A stretch of 64,000 nt of DNA from Limnohabitans sp. G3-2 (GCF_002778275.1 NZ_NESG01000005.1:1-64000), one strand, 5' to 3'. Positions 1 to 8,845 are shown, counted from the stretch's first letter. A program made the numbers and translations. Notes: generated by a model not told the origin, from the sequence alone.

Positions 1-79
1 GGAAGGTCAGAACATGCGTCCTGCCAACAGGTGCCGACGGTGTCGGCGTTGAACCCCTGTCCCCGATCAATTCAGGTGG

Positions 80-123
80 GGGAGTTTGAGGTGGCCATAA
101 GTGGGGGAATTTAGGTGGCCATC
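80..123. repeat. Two tandem direct repeats, possible insertion-sequence end
   Basis: Two near-identical 22-23 bp units follow each other, each with the pattern GTGGGGGA(G/A)TTT(G)AGGTGGCCAT. Repeated motifs of this kind close to an edge resemble the multiple terminal repeats of IS21-like elements, and the element body would lie left of the window. No transposase is visible here, so this is a guess from the repeat pattern. Bases 1-79 and 124-223 hold no gene that I can support. Confidence 0.35.
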
Positions 124-223
124 AGGGCACAGCGCTGCAAACCACCACAGCGCCAGCCAAAACACGGGCTGGGTGATGGCTGACATCAACTTGGATAAAA
201 CAAACATACCGCCTTTTCAGAAC

Positions 224-255
224 TCAAAAATGACAAAAGAGCTCAAGGCTCCTTT
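224..255 (-). terminator. Rho-independent terminator at the end of the polysaccharide locus
   Basis: On the minus strand an 8-bp stem (AAAGGAGC / GCTCTTTT, one G-U pair) with a 5-nt loop is followed by TGTCATTTTTG. It lies 40-70 bp beyond the stop codon of the WbpM/PglF-like gene and would close the long minus-strand operon. Confidence 0.55.
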
Positions 256-295
256 GTTTCAATGCCGACAAAATCAGACTTCCATTCAAATGGCT

Positions 296-2236
296 TCACG
301 CTGATTTCGCGTTCTCCATCCACACCCAATCGACCACATCCCCGTCGGGTTGGTAGCCTGGCACCAGCTCTTTGAGCAAAGCGCGAATCTGGGGCACATC
401 GTTGGCATCCAAAACCTGATTCAAAGCATGGAGCTTCGGCTGCAGCTGATCCCAAGGCACAAAGTCTTCGTGCGCTTTCATGATGCGTGGGTGATGGGTC
501 GGCAACGGGTTGTCACCAATCAACAACTCCTCGTACAGCTTTTCACCGGGGCGCAAGCCCGTGACCCGAATTTCAATGTCGCCTGTGGGGTTCGACTCGT
601 CCTTCAGGCCCAAGCCCGACAACTCAACCATCCGTTTGGCCAAATCCATGATCCGAACAGGTTCACCCATGTCCAACACAAACACATCCCCACCAGTGGC
701 CATGGCCCCGGCCTGAATCACCAACTGAGCGGCCTCAGGGATCGTCATGAAATAGCGGGTGATCCGCTCATCCGTCAAAGTGATCGGGCCACCCTCTTTG
801 ATCTGCTTGCGAAACAGCGGCACCACCGAGCCCGAAGAACCCAGCACATTGCCAAACCGGACCATGCTGAAACGCGTCTTGCCCGCGCCCACGTGCGCCA
901 CAGCGGCATGAGACTGCAACACCATCTCTGCCAAGCGTTTACTGGCCCCCATCACATTGGTGGGGCGTACGGCTTTGTCCGTGCTCACCAGCACGAAATC
1001 GCTGACCCCATGCAGGGCAGACTGCAAAGCCGTGATCAAGGTCCCCGTCACATTGTTCTTGACGCCCTCGGCCGGGTTGTGCTCCACCAGCGGCACATGC
1101 TTGTAGGCCGCAGCGTGGTACACCGTGCTGGGCTTCCAGGTGCCCAATATCTCGCCCATTCGAGCGGCATCACGCACATTGGCCAGCAAGGGCACCAAGG
1201 TCACGCCCTGCTCAGGCGCATCGTCCAGCATTCGCTCCAACTCATGGTGAATGGAATACAGCGCAAACTCTGACAACTCAACCAACAACAAAGTCGACGG
1301 CCCCGTGCGCAAAATCTGCCGGCACAACTCCGAGCCGATGGAGCCACCGGCCCCGGTCACCATCACCACTTTGCCGCTGATGTTTTTAGCCAGCATCAAT
1401 GAATTGGGGTTTACTGGGTCACGTCCCAGCAAATCCTCAATGTCCAAGTCTTTCAGATCGGACACCTGTACCTTGCCCTGGGCCAACTCCAGCACGCCAG
1501 GCAAGGTACGTACTTGCACATGGGCTGCACGCACCAATTCCAAAATCTCATTGCGCCTCGCACGCGAGGCTGAAGGCAATGCCAAGAAAACATGCGTCAC
1601 GCGCAGCCTGGCAACCACACCAACCATGGTCGATGGGTCGTAAATCCTCAAACCATTGAGCACTTGGCCATGCAAGCGGTCATCGTCATCCAACAAGCCC
1701 ACCACCACCAACTCTGCGCTGGTCTTTAAAGCGGCTGCCAATTGGCGGCCTGCAGAGCCAGCCCCATAAATCATCACACGGGGGGAGTCCTCTTTCCCGA
1801 CGATGCTTTGGTATACGCCTCCCAACCAATAACGGACAAAAGCCCTCGACAAGGTCACGCCCAAAAGCAGCAACAGCGGCTGCAACACACCCACTGAGCG
1901 AGGTACCCCAGGCACCCCCACAAAACTGAAAGCGAAACAATAAATCACGGCATAAAGGGCAATCACCTTCAACACCGTCATCAAAGCAGGCAAGCCCGCA
2001 TAACGGAAAATCGCCCGGTATAAACCGAACACAATAAACAGTGGCAAAGCAAAAGCCACAGCGCCAACAAACGCCGTAAAGTGCGCAGGAGACCAAGCCG
2101 TCCATGACTCCAGCCGCAAATTGAACGCCATCCACACCGTGGCTCCACAAACAAAAGCGTCGGCACCTAAAGCCAAAGCCCGCTTAAGCGGGCGTGGCAG
2201 CATGAGCAAAAAGTCAGTCAAATCAGCAGTTTTCAT
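296..2236 (-). CDS. WbpM/PglF/CapD-type membrane UDP-GlcNAc 4,6-dehydratase
   Basis: The enzyme should convert UDP-GlcNAc to the UDP-4-keto-6-deoxy sugar at the cytoplasmic face of the inner membrane. About 646 residues begin with four hydrophobic segments (roughly residues 15-140), followed by a nucleotide-binding fold (MIYGAGSAGRQL) and an extended SDR domain with TGAGGSIGSE near residue 295. The catalytic stretch STDKAVRPTNVMGASK carries Met where short dehydratases have Tyr, as is normal for the long WbpM/PglF group. ATG at 2236 is preferred over a TTG three codons upstream. It is the last gene of the operon, after pglC- and pglD-like genes. No C4-aminotransferase gene accompanies it, so its pathway is incomplete here. 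Confidence 0.9.
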   Translation of the reverse strand: MKTADLTDFLLMLPRPLKRALALGADAFVCGATVWMAFNLRLESWTAWSPAHFTAFVGAVAFALPLFIVFGLYRAIFRYAGLPALMTVLKVIALYAVIYCFAFSFVGVPGVPRSVGVLQPLLLLLGVTLSRAFVRYWLGGVYQSIVGKEDSPRVMIYGAGSAGRQLAAALKTSAELVVVGLLDDDDRLHGQVLNGLRIYDPSTMVGVVARLRVTHVFLALPSASRARRNEILELVRAAHVQVRTLPGVLELAQGKVQVSDLKDLDIEDLLGRDPVNPNSLMLAKNISGKVVMVTGAGGSIGSELCRQILRTGPSTLLLVELSEFALYSIHHELERMLDDAPEQGVTLVPLLANVRDAARMGEILGTWKPSTVYHAAAYKHVPLVEHNPAEGVKNNVTGTLITALQSALHGVSDFVLVSTDKAVRPTNVMGASKRLAEMVLQSHAAVAHVGAGKTRFSMVRFGNVLGSSGSVVPLFRKQIKEGGPITLTDERITRYFMTIPEAAQLVIQAGAMATGGDVFVLDMGEPVRIMDLAKRMVELSGLGLKDESNPTGDIEIRVTGLRPGEKLYEELLIGDNPLPTHHPRIMKAHEDFVPWDQLQPKLHALNQVLDANDVPQIRALLKELVPGYQPDGDVVDWVWMENAKSA

Positions 2237-2264
2237 TTGAAACAATCAAAACAGTGAGGCCATA

Positions 2265-2861
2265 TCATCGAGCCTCACCAGGCTTGAGTACAGTGCCCGC
2301 CTCAATTTGCACCCCATACCCAATGGCCGATCCCGCTTGCATCCAAGCCAATGCGCCCAAAACGCTGCCGCCAGCCATACAAGCGTTGACACCCAAATGA
2401 CCAAACTCATGCACTTGCGCATGGTGGTCAACCACAGCACCACAATTAACGATAGCTCCTTGACCCAAAATGGCCTCAGTGCCCACGATGGCGCCAGCCA
2501 TCACAGCCACACCAGCAGCCAATTGCGCACGTGGAGACACAATGGCCTTGGGATGGATGACACTTGCCAACGAAAACCCAACTGCCCGCAACTGCGCACA
2601 CAACTTTTGCCGCAAAACATTGTTGCCAATCGCAACTACAGCATGCGCAGCATGACCCGCATATTTTTCAAATGCAGCGGCAGGCCCCAACACAGGCAAA
2701 CCCCATACATCTTCGCCAGCGGCAAACGCACCATCGTCAGCAAAACCCACCAAGCTGAAATGGTCAGCCATCAAAACAGCTTCGGCCACAGACCGACCGT
2801 GCCCACCTGCACCCACAATCAGCAAGCGTGGCTTATCCGTCTTCTGCTGTTCATCGGTCAA
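2265..2861 (-). CDS. PglD/NeuD-family sugar N- or O-acetyltransferase
   Basis: This is a left-handed beta-helix acetyltransferase of about 198 residues. An N-terminal Rossmann-like sugar-binding part (LLIVGAGGHGRSVAEA) precedes hexapeptide repeats ending in GYGVQIEAGTVLKPGEAR. PglD-type enzymes acetylate the 4-amino group of UDP-4-amino-4,6-dideoxy sugars. I place the start at a TTG whose bases overlap the stop of the preceding transferase gene (TTGA), which implies translational coupling; an ATG 45 bp further upstream is the alternative. It sits between a PglC-like transferase gene and a PglF-like dehydratase gene. The aminotransferase that would make its usual substrate is missing. Confidence 0.8.
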   Translation of the reverse strand: MTDEQQKTDKPRLLIVGAGGHGRSVAEAVLMADHFSLVGFADDGAFAAGEDVWGLPVLGPAAAFEKYAGHAAHAVVAIGNNVLRQKLCAQLRAVGFSLASVIHPKAIVSPRAQLAAGVAVMAGAIVGTEAILGQGAIVNCGAVVDHHAQVHEFGHLGVNACMAGGSVLGALAWMQAGSAIGYGVQIEAGTVLKPGEAR

Positions 2862-3418
2862 TGTGATACCCCATCGCGCCGAACAACTTTCACAAAGGTC
2901 AGCCACAAAATTCGGATGTCAAACCACAAACTCTGCTTTTGCAAATATTCAGCATCCAGAGCCACCTTTTGTGGAATCGGCAATTCATCACGCCCATTCA
3001 CCTGCGCCCAGCCTGTCAAGCCCGGCACCAGAATGTGCACCCCCTGCTCTGTACGCAAAGCAATCAAATCTTCTTGATTGAACAAGGCCGGACGAGGCCC
3101 CACAAAGCTCATGTCCCCGACCAAAATGCTCCACAACTGAGGCAATTCATCCAGACTGCTTTTGCGCAAAAAAGAACCAATGGGCGTCAGATGCGCCTCA
3201 GGGCTAGACAGCAAGTGTGTTGCAACAACTGGCGTACCCACCCGCATGCTGCGGAATTTGGGCATTTTGAAAATGGCATTGTGACGGCCCACTCGATCTG
3301 ACCAATACAAAGATGGGCCTTTTGAGGTCAAGCGAACTGCAGTAGCCACAACAATGATGGGCACCAGCAAGAAGACTGATGCGACCGCCCCAATGGCCAA
3401 ATCGAAAAACCGCTTCAT
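2858..3418 (-). CDS. PglC/WcaJ-type initiating sugar-phosphate transferase (monotopic)
   Basis: The 186-residue protein is the catalytic core of the bacterial sugar transferase family. It moves a sugar phosphate from a UDP-sugar to undecaprenyl phosphate and so starts a repeat unit. One hydrophobic re-entrant segment lies at residues 4-29, followed by the hallmark regions KFRSM, RKSSLDELPQLW, VGDMSFVGPRP and PGLTGWAQVNGR. Its short length, with no N-terminal four-helix domain, matches the PglC group. It overlaps the upstream glycosyltransferase by 4 bp (ATGA). It is the second initiating transferase in the window; the other is the WecA-like gene near 29 kb. Confidence 0.92.
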   Translation of the reverse strand: MKRFFDLAIGAVASVFLLVPIIVVATAVRLTSKGPSLYWSDRVGRHNAIFKMPKFRSMRVGTPVVATHLLSSPEAHLTPIGSFLRKSSLDELPQLWSILVGDMSFVGPRPALFNQEDLIALRTEQGVHILVPGLTGWAQVNGRDELPIPQKVALDAEYLQKQSLWFDIRILWLTFVKVVRRDGVSH

Positions 3419-4632
3419 TTACACAGTCCAGATAGATATTTTTCCGCCAAATCAACGATCTTCTTTCGATCAAACGCCTGCTGACTGAATTCCATGCCAT
3501 TTTTGCCCATCGCTTGTCTTTCGCTATTCGGTAATTCAGCCATCTTTCTGACCATTGAAGCCAATTCGGCTGCATTACCAGCAGGAGATGTCAACCCAGC
3601 ATTGGCGAGGCGGATGACCTCTGCACCCTCACCATTCAATGCTGCAATGACCGGCATGCCTGCCGCCAGATAGGACTGCAACTTTCCCGGAATGGTCATT
3701 GCAAAAATTTCCTGATCGGCCAAAGTCACCAACATGGCATCCGCTTTGGCATAAAAGTCCGGCATTCGCTCAACAGGGTAACGACCCAACAAAAGTACAT
3801 GCCCTTCCAGACCACGCAATGCGATCTGTGATGCAACCCACGCAGACATACGACCATCACCAACGATCAACCAGCGAATAGAACTGTGCTGCTTAAGCAA
3901 GGTTGCTGCAGACAAAATGCACTCAAAATCCTGTGCTTCACCGATATTTCCGGCGAACATTACATTGAAGCTTCCATCCTTATCAGGCACCTCAGGTGCC
4001 GGAATAGCTTTATGGCTTTTAAAAATTTCCTCTGCCCAACTCGGAAAATAAACAACAGCGGTATTTTTATCCATTGATTTTTTTATCTTAGGAATAAAAC
4101 TCTGCGATTGCGCAAAAATTAAATCACATCGGTTGTAAATGAAGGTCACCAATTTACCTACAACACTGAGTAATCGTGGTGATTTAACAACCCCCATCGC
4201 TTTCAATGTATCTGGCCACAAATCAAGCACCCACATGGCCATTGGTGCATTTTTAAACCATGCCAGAAAGGCCCCTGGCAAGCCGACGGTCACTGGACTC
4301 AACTGGCATGTCAAAACGACATCAAATCTTTCACTCTTCAGCTTCCACGGCCCGAGCACACAAGCATTGATCGCAAAAGATAAATAATTTAAAAATAATC
4401 GAACCGCACCGCTACCTCTTGGGATAAGAGGCACTCGGATAATTTTAATATTTTCAAGGGCTGTGAAATTTTCAGCATTATCCAGAAAATCTTTGAATAT
4501 TTTTCCGCTTGGATAATTCGGCAATCCAGTAAGCACTGTCACTTCATGCCCACGACGGGCAAATTCGATTGCAAGATCATTGATCCTAAAATTCTCAGGC
4601 CAAAAATATTGCGAAACGATCAGCAAACGCAT
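3415..4632 (-). CDS. wbuB: GT4-family glycosyltransferase, probably L-FucNAc transferase WbuB
   Basis: This 405-residue GT-B glycosyltransferase has a glycosyltransferase-4-like N-terminal domain (SQYFWPENFRINDLA at residues 6-20) and a C-terminal GT1-type domain (FAGNIGEAQDFECIL, later GAEVIRLANAG). The family uses a nucleotide-sugar donor on the cytoplasmic side. It starts 1 bp after fnlC, and the order fnlA-fnlB-fnlC-wbuB is the known layout for making and adding L-FucNAc, so WbuB is the likely identity. The donor assignment is inferred from that context. Confidence 0.8.
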   Translation of the reverse strand: MRLLIVSQYFWPENFRINDLAIEFARRGHEVTVLTGLPNYPSGKIFKDFLDNAENFTALENIKIIRVPLIPRGSGAVRLFLNYLSFAINACVLGPWKLKSERFDVVLTCQLSPVTVGLPGAFLAWFKNAPMAMWVLDLWPDTLKAMGVVKSPRLLSVVGKLVTFIYNRCDLIFAQSQSFIPKIKKSMDKNTAVVYFPSWAEEIFKSHKAIPAPEVPDKDGSFNVMFAGNIGEAQDFECILSAATLLKQHSSIRWLIVGDGRMSAWVASQIALRGLEGHVLLLGRYPVERMPDFYAKADAMLVTLADQEIFAMTIPGKLQSYLAAGMPVIAALNGEGAEVIRLANAGLTSPAGNAAELASMVRKMAELPNSERQAMGKNGMEFSQQAFDRKKIVDLAEKYLSGLCK

Positions 4633-4633
4633 T

Positions 4634-5770
4634 TCAATATTTCTTCCAAACCACCCGGTTCACGTAGTCCGTGTAGCTGTGAACAATGCGGACCACCTTG
4701 GCGCTCACATTGGGCATGCTGTAGTCGGCCACCAATCGCAAACTGCGCTCTTCACCTCGGGCTTGTTGCGCCACAATGGCCAACCCTTGGCGCACGCGGT
4801 CCACCTCCAAGCCCACCATCATCACGGCGGCCTCTTCCATGCCCTCTGGCCGCTCGTGCGCTTCACGCAAATTGAGTGCCGGAAAATTCAAAATTGAAGA
4901 CTCCTCGTTGATCGTCCCGCTGTCCGACAAAACAGCTTTGGCGTTCATCTGCAGGTTCACGTAATCGTGAAAGCCCAGTGGCTTCAATAGCCGCACGAGC
5001 GGGTGAAACTGAGCCCCCGTTGCATCCACCCGTTTTTGCGTGCGAGGGTGGGTTGACACAATGACCGGCAAGCCATGTTCTTCGGCCACGGTGTTGAGCA
5101 CCTGCACCAACTTGGTAAAGCTCTGCTCGGACTCGATGTTTTCTTCTCGGTGAGCGCTCACCACAAAATACTGCCCCACTTCTAGCCCCAGGCGCTGCAA
5201 AGCATCCGAAGCCTTGATTTGAGGGAGATAGTGGTGCAACACCTCAAACATCGGGCTGCCGGTCTTGATGACTTGGTCTGGCGGCAAACCTTCACGCAGC
5301 AGATAGTCTCGCGCAATCGTGCTGTAAGTGAGGTTGATGTCAGACGTATGGTCCACGATGCGGCGGTTGGTCTCTTCAGGCACCCGTTGGTCAAAGCAGC
5401 GGTTTCCTGCCTCCATATGGAAAATCGGCACCTTGCGTCGCTTGGCTGGAATCACCGACAAACAGCTGTTCGTGTCACCCAGCACCAACATCGCCTCAGG
5501 CTGCACCTGAGCCAAAACGCCATCCACCGCCGTGATCAGGTTACCAATGGTGTGGGCCGCACTTGTGCTGCCCTCTGCGCTGTTCAAAAAGAAATCAGGC
5601 TTGCGCACACCCAGATCATCAAAAAACACCTGATTCAATTCGTAATCATAGTTTTGCCCTGTGTGCACCAGCACATGGTCGCAGTGCTCGTCCAGTTCGG
5701 CCAATACACGCGAGAGGCGAATGATCTCTGGGCGCGTGCCCACAACCGACATGATTTTGAGTTTTTTCAT
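4634..5770 (-). CDS. fnlC: UDP-N-acetyl sugar C2-epimerase FnlC/WbjD-like
   Basis: The 378-residue member of the UDP-GlcNAc 2-epimerase family contains VVGTRPEIIRLS at the N-terminus, HTGQNYDYELN, GDTNSCLS, HMEAGNRCFDQRVPEETNRR and SDSGTINEESS. In the L-FucNAc pathway FnlC performs the last C2 epimerization to UDP-L-FucNAc. It lies directly after a strong terminator hairpin, and I see no clear Shine-Dalgarno sequence before its ATG. It may therefore depend on antitermination or on a cryptic promoter. Confidence 0.88.
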   Translation of the reverse strand: MKKLKIMSVVGTRPEIIRLSRVLAELDEHCDHVLVHTGQNYDYELNQVFFDDLGVRKPDFFLNSAEGSTSAAHTIGNLITAVDGVLAQVQPEAMLVLGDTNSCLSVIPAKRRKVPIFHMEAGNRCFDQRVPEETNRRIVDHTSDINLTYSTIARDYLLREGLPPDQVIKTGSPMFEVLHHYLPQIKASDALQRLGLEVGQYFVVSAHREENIESEQSFTKLVQVLNTVAEEHGLPVIVSTHPRTQKRVDATGAQFHPLVRLLKPLGFHDYVNLQMNAKAVLSDSGTINEESSILNFPALNLREAHERPEGMEEAAVMMVGLEVDRVRQGLAIVAQQARGEERSLRLVADYSMPNVSAKVVRIVHSYTDYVNRVVWKKY

Positions 5771-5778
5771 GAGTAGAT

Positions 5779-5823
5779 TAAAAAAGAAAAAACCGCATCG
5801 GGCAGATCATCCACGATGCGGTT
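5779..5823 (-). terminator. Strong intrinsic terminator inside the fnl gene run
   Basis: On the minus strand a perfect 10-bp stem (AACCGCATCG / CGATGCGGTT) with a 13-nt loop is followed by TTTTTCTTTTTT. The first stem arm overlaps the TAA stop codon of the phosphoribosyltransferase-like gene, and the T-run ends about 10 bp before the ATG of fnlC. A terminator at this place should cut fnlC, wbuB and the three downstream genes off from upstream transcription unless polymerase is modified. Confidence 0.85.
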
Positions 5824-6637
5824 AAGAAGCCGGGTCACCAGCCTCAAGTGAGTTTTGAATTAACCCTGCGGCAGCAGATGCTCCAGATGCCTGGCCTTGA
5901 GCTGTGCGGGCAATTCCTTTTGAACGTAATCGGCGATCGATTTCTTGCTGCGCCGCAGCGAGTCGATTTCGGATGCCGTCAATTGTGGTGAAGCCCACAA
6001 GGTAATTGGCTTCGTTGGCTGTGAGCGCTGAAGGCTCGATTCCGAAGACTTCGGTGAATTCATCATCAAACCGCTCCTTGATCAATTGAACAAACTTTTT
6101 GCTAGGGACCAGTGACTTGTCGCGGCCAGCGTTGACCAACACAACCACATCATGCACCACACCACCAAAAATCTGAACGTAGTTTGACAATTCTGCCAGA
6201 GTTCCACCAAGGTTAGTGACATCGTCCACCAGCACATACTTCGCACCTGAAATCACAACCCCTTCAAATTGAGCCCTGGCAGCCATGCGTTCCATGGGGT
6301 CAGCTCCTGTGTGGAATACCCGATCGGACTGAACAATCTCGTTGTCCACCGTACCTTGAAACATCAATGCACAAACCGTAGCCAAGGCTTGGGGAATCGC
6401 GTTGTCACCACTCGCTTCTGAAGCATGCGGCGCCAAGAAGATCAGGCCAGGCTCAAAGCGATCTCGGTGTTCGTAGAGCCATGACACAGCCAAGTCCATG
6501 AGCAGCCTCACTGCAGCCTGTTCATGCCCTGCTTTAGCTTGCAAATAAGCGCCCGACGCTTTGAGATCAGCATCTTGGGTGAAAAGAAAGAGCGGCTGAG
6601 TCTGAACAGGAAAACCAAACGAGCGCAGCATGACCAC
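5822..6637 (-). CDS. Phosphoribosyltransferase-fold protein inserted between fnlB and fnlC
   Basis: The 271-residue protein has one recognisable signature, the PRPP-binding loop VLVDDVTNLGGTLAEL near residue 135, typical of type I phosphoribosyltransferases (two acidic residues, then GGT). The substrate is not recognisable. Upstream of the loop is an N-terminal region of about 130 residues; downstream is a charged helical part and an Ala/Gly/Ser-rich tail. It starts with GTG directly after the fnlB stop (TGAGTG), or with ATG two codons later, and ends in its own terminator. PRTases are not part of L-FucNAc synthesis, so gene plus terminator look like a later insertion. It could also be the C-terminal remnant of a larger protein. 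Confidence 0.65.
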   Translation of the reverse strand: MVMLRSFGFPVQTQPLFLFTQDADLKASGAYLQAKAGHEQAAVRLLMDLAVSWLYEHRDRFEPGLIFLAPHASEASGDNAIPQALATVCALMFQGTVDNEIVQSDRVFHTGADPMERMAARAQFEGVVISGAKYVLVDDVTNLGGTLAELSNYVQIFGGVVHDVVVLVNAGRDKSLVPSKKFVQLIKERFDDEFTEVFGIEPSALTANEANYLVGFTTIDGIRNRLAAAQQEIDRRLRSKGIARTAQGQASGASAAAGLIQNSLEAGDPAS

Positions 6638-7744
6638 TCAAACCTTGCTGGTGATCGTGTCCGGATTGGCACGGTCAAATATTTCATTGGCCCAGAGCAT
6701 GACCACCATCTCGTCATCGCCCACATTGGTGATGTCGTGCGTCCAGCCGGGCACAGTCTCCACCACTTGGGGCTTGGCACCCTCGGTGTCGAGGTGATAA
6801 ACCTCGTTGGTCAGCATGTGCCTGAAACCAAAACGCGCCTTGCCTTTGATGACCAAAAACTTTTCGGTTTTGGTGTGGTGGTAGTGGCCACCACGTGTAA
6901 TGCCCGGGTGCGCCGTGAAGAAAGAAAACTGCCCGGCATCAGGCGTTTTGAGCATTTCAACAAACACCCCACGCGCATCGCCATAAGCGGGCACTTCGTA
7001 GGCAAATTTGTCTTTGGGCAAGTAGCTCACATAAGTGGCATACAGCGCCCGTGTCAGGCCCGTTCCCACCCGTTCCGACACCAGAGTCGTGCGGCAATTT
7101 TTAAAGGCATCGATCTGCTCAGACAACTCACCCAAGGTGATGCTGTATTCGGGCGCGAGTACAGGCCAAACCAGGCCAGACCAAGGAGCCGCCAACGCAG
7201 ACAGAAAAGCACTGACCACATCATCCACATACACCAAACGAATCCGCGCCGTCGCATCGTTGACCTGGACCGGAAGATCGTGAGCCTTGTTGTGGCAAAA
7301 GGTGGCGACCACAGAGTTGTAATGGGGCTTGCACCATTTGCCAAACACACCTGGCAGACGGTAAATAGCAACTGGGTTGCCATGGCTCTGCGCCAACTCA
7401 GCCGAGGCCCGCTCTGCAGCCAACTTGCTGCGACCATATGGGTTGTCCAACTCCGCCTGTGCAGACGATGCCAGCAGCAAAGGCGTGGTCTTGCCCAGGG
7501 CACGCAAGCCATCGCAAATCTGCCGGGTCAGTCCCGCATTGACTTGCTCAAACGCATCTGGCGAAGCCGGGCGGTTTTCTCCCGCCAAATGGACCACCAC
7601 ATCGGCCAGCACCAAAGCGGCCTGCAAAGCCGCATCGGTGTCGCCGCGTGCAAAAGTCAGCACCTCCGTGTCCGCTTGTTCGCGCAAGCGCAACACCAGG
7701 TTCTTACCAATGAAACCATTGGCACCTGTGACCAGCACTTTCAT
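6638..7744 (-). CDS. fnlB: Bifunctional SDR-cupin epimerase/reductase FnlB/WbjC/CapF
   Basis: The 368-residue protein joins an N-terminal extended SDR domain (LVTGANGFIGKNL at the start, active-site YGRSK near 115) to a C-terminal cupin domain from about residue 250 (PGITRGGHYHHTKTEKFLVI). That fusion is diagnostic of FnlB/WbjC/CapF. In the UDP-L-FucNAc pathway it catalyses C3 epimerization and C4 reduction of the FnlA product. It starts 3 bp after fnlA. Confidence 0.93.
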   Translation of the reverse strand: MKVLVTGANGFIGKNLVLRLREQADTEVLTFARGDTDAALQAALVLADVVVHLAGENRPASPDAFEQVNAGLTRQICDGLRALGKTTPLLLASSAQAELDNPYGRSKLAAERASAELAQSHGNPVAIYRLPGVFGKWCKPHYNSVVATFCHNKAHDLPVQVNDATARIRLVYVDDVVSAFLSALAAPWSGLVWPVLAPEYSITLGELSEQIDAFKNCRTTLVSERVGTGLTRALYATYVSYLPKDKFAYEVPAYGDARGVFVEMLKTPDAGQFSFFTAHPGITRGGHYHHTKTEKFLVIKGKARFGFRHMLTNEVYHLDTEGAKPQVVETVPGWTHDITNVGDDEMVVMLWANEIFDRANPDTITSKV

Positions 7745-7747
7745 GGC

Positions 7748-8776
7748 TTATTCCTCCAGCTCGACATGCTCACCCCGCACAATCGCCTGCATGAATCTGA
7801 GCTTGAGCAACAAAGACTGCATACCCTCCACATCGAGGCGCGTGGTGTTGTGCGAGTTGTAATCCGTGGCTTCGGAAATTTTGATTTCGCCTTGCTCCAC
7901 AAATTTGCCGTAATTCAAATCGCGCAAATCGGGTGGCACGCGGTAATAACCGCCCAGGTCTTCAGCTGCGGCCATCTCTTCACGGCTGAGCAAAGCCTCG
8001 TAGAGCTTTTCACCGTGGCGGGTGCCAATGACACGCACTTCGTGATCTGGCTTGCCCAACAAACCGGTCAACGCCTGAGTCAACACGTCGATCGTGGCTG
8101 CAGGGGCCTTTTGCACAAAGATCTCTCCCGGCTGACCGTGCTCAAAAGCATAGAGCACCAAGTCCACCGCATCGTCCAGCGTCATCATGAAACGGGTCAT
8201 GCTCGGGTCGGTGATGGTGATGGGCTGAGCGGCACGAATTTGATCGACAAACAGCGGAATCACCGAGCCACGCGAAGCCATCACATTGCCATAGCGGGTA
8301 ACGTTGATCACCGTCTGCGAACTGCTGCGCGACTTGGCCACGGCGACCTTTTCCATCATGGCCTTGCTGATGCCCATGGCGTTGATGGGGTACACCGCCT
8401 TGTCGGTGCTCAGGCAAACCACCCGTTTAACACCGCACTGAATGGCCGCTTCCAGCACATTCTCTGTGCCCATCACATTGGTCTTAACCGCTTCTAGCGG
8501 ATGAAACTCACAAGACGGGACTTGCTTCAGCGCTGCGGCATGGTAGATGTAATCCACACCCCGCACCGCGTTCATCACCGACTGCGAATCACGCACATCA
8601 CCAATGTAGAACTTCAGCTTGGGGCTGTTGTACTTCTTGCGCATGTCATCTTGCTTCTTCTCATCACGACTAAAGATGCGAATTTCGCGCAAGTCTGAGT
8701 CGAGGAAACGGCGCAACACTGCATTGCCAAAAGAACCGGTTCCACCCGTGATTAAAAGCGTTTTATTGTGAAACAT
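7748..8776 (-). CDS. fnlA: UDP-GlcNAc 4,6-dehydratase/5-epimerase FnlA/WbjB/CapE
   Basis: This 342-residue soluble SDR carries the N-terminal LLITGGTGSFGNAVL motif and the catalytic stretch STDKAVYPINAMGISK with Met in place of Tyr, as in FnlA/WbjB/CapE. It starts the UDP-L-FucNAc pathway from UDP-GlcNAc by 4,6-dehydration and epimerization. A GAGGA ribosome-binding sequence precedes ATG. It has no membrane segments, unlike the WbpM-type enzyme at the end of the locus. Just upstream, base composition drops sharply at the AT-rich flippase gene. Confidence 0.93.
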   Translation of the reverse strand: MFHNKTLLITGGTGSFGNAVLRRFLDSDLREIRIFSRDEKKQDDMRKKYNSPKLKFYIGDVRDSQSVMNAVRGVDYIYHAAALKQVPSCEFHPLEAVKTNVMGTENVLEAAIQCGVKRVVCLSTDKAVYPINAMGISKAMMEKVAVAKSRSSSQTVINVTRYGNVMASRGSVIPLFVDQIRAAQPITITDPSMTRFMMTLDDAVDLVLYAFEHGQPGEIFVQKAPAATIDVLTQALTGLLGKPDHEVRVIGTRHGEKLYEALLSREEMAAAEDLGGYYRVPPDLRDLNYGKFVEQGEIKISEATDYNSHNTTRLDVEGMQSLLLKLRFMQAIVRGEHVELEE

Positions 8777-8845
8777 AAAGAATTATCCTCGAGGGATTTA
8801 TCAATTATTAATTTATCAACTGATGACATTTTACAATAATCGCAC

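Noticed and set aside
2246..2443. Small frame between the acetyltransferase and dehydratase genes considered as a PglE remnant
   Set aside because: It lies inside the acetyltransferase gene in another frame and its translation has no aminotransferase motif.
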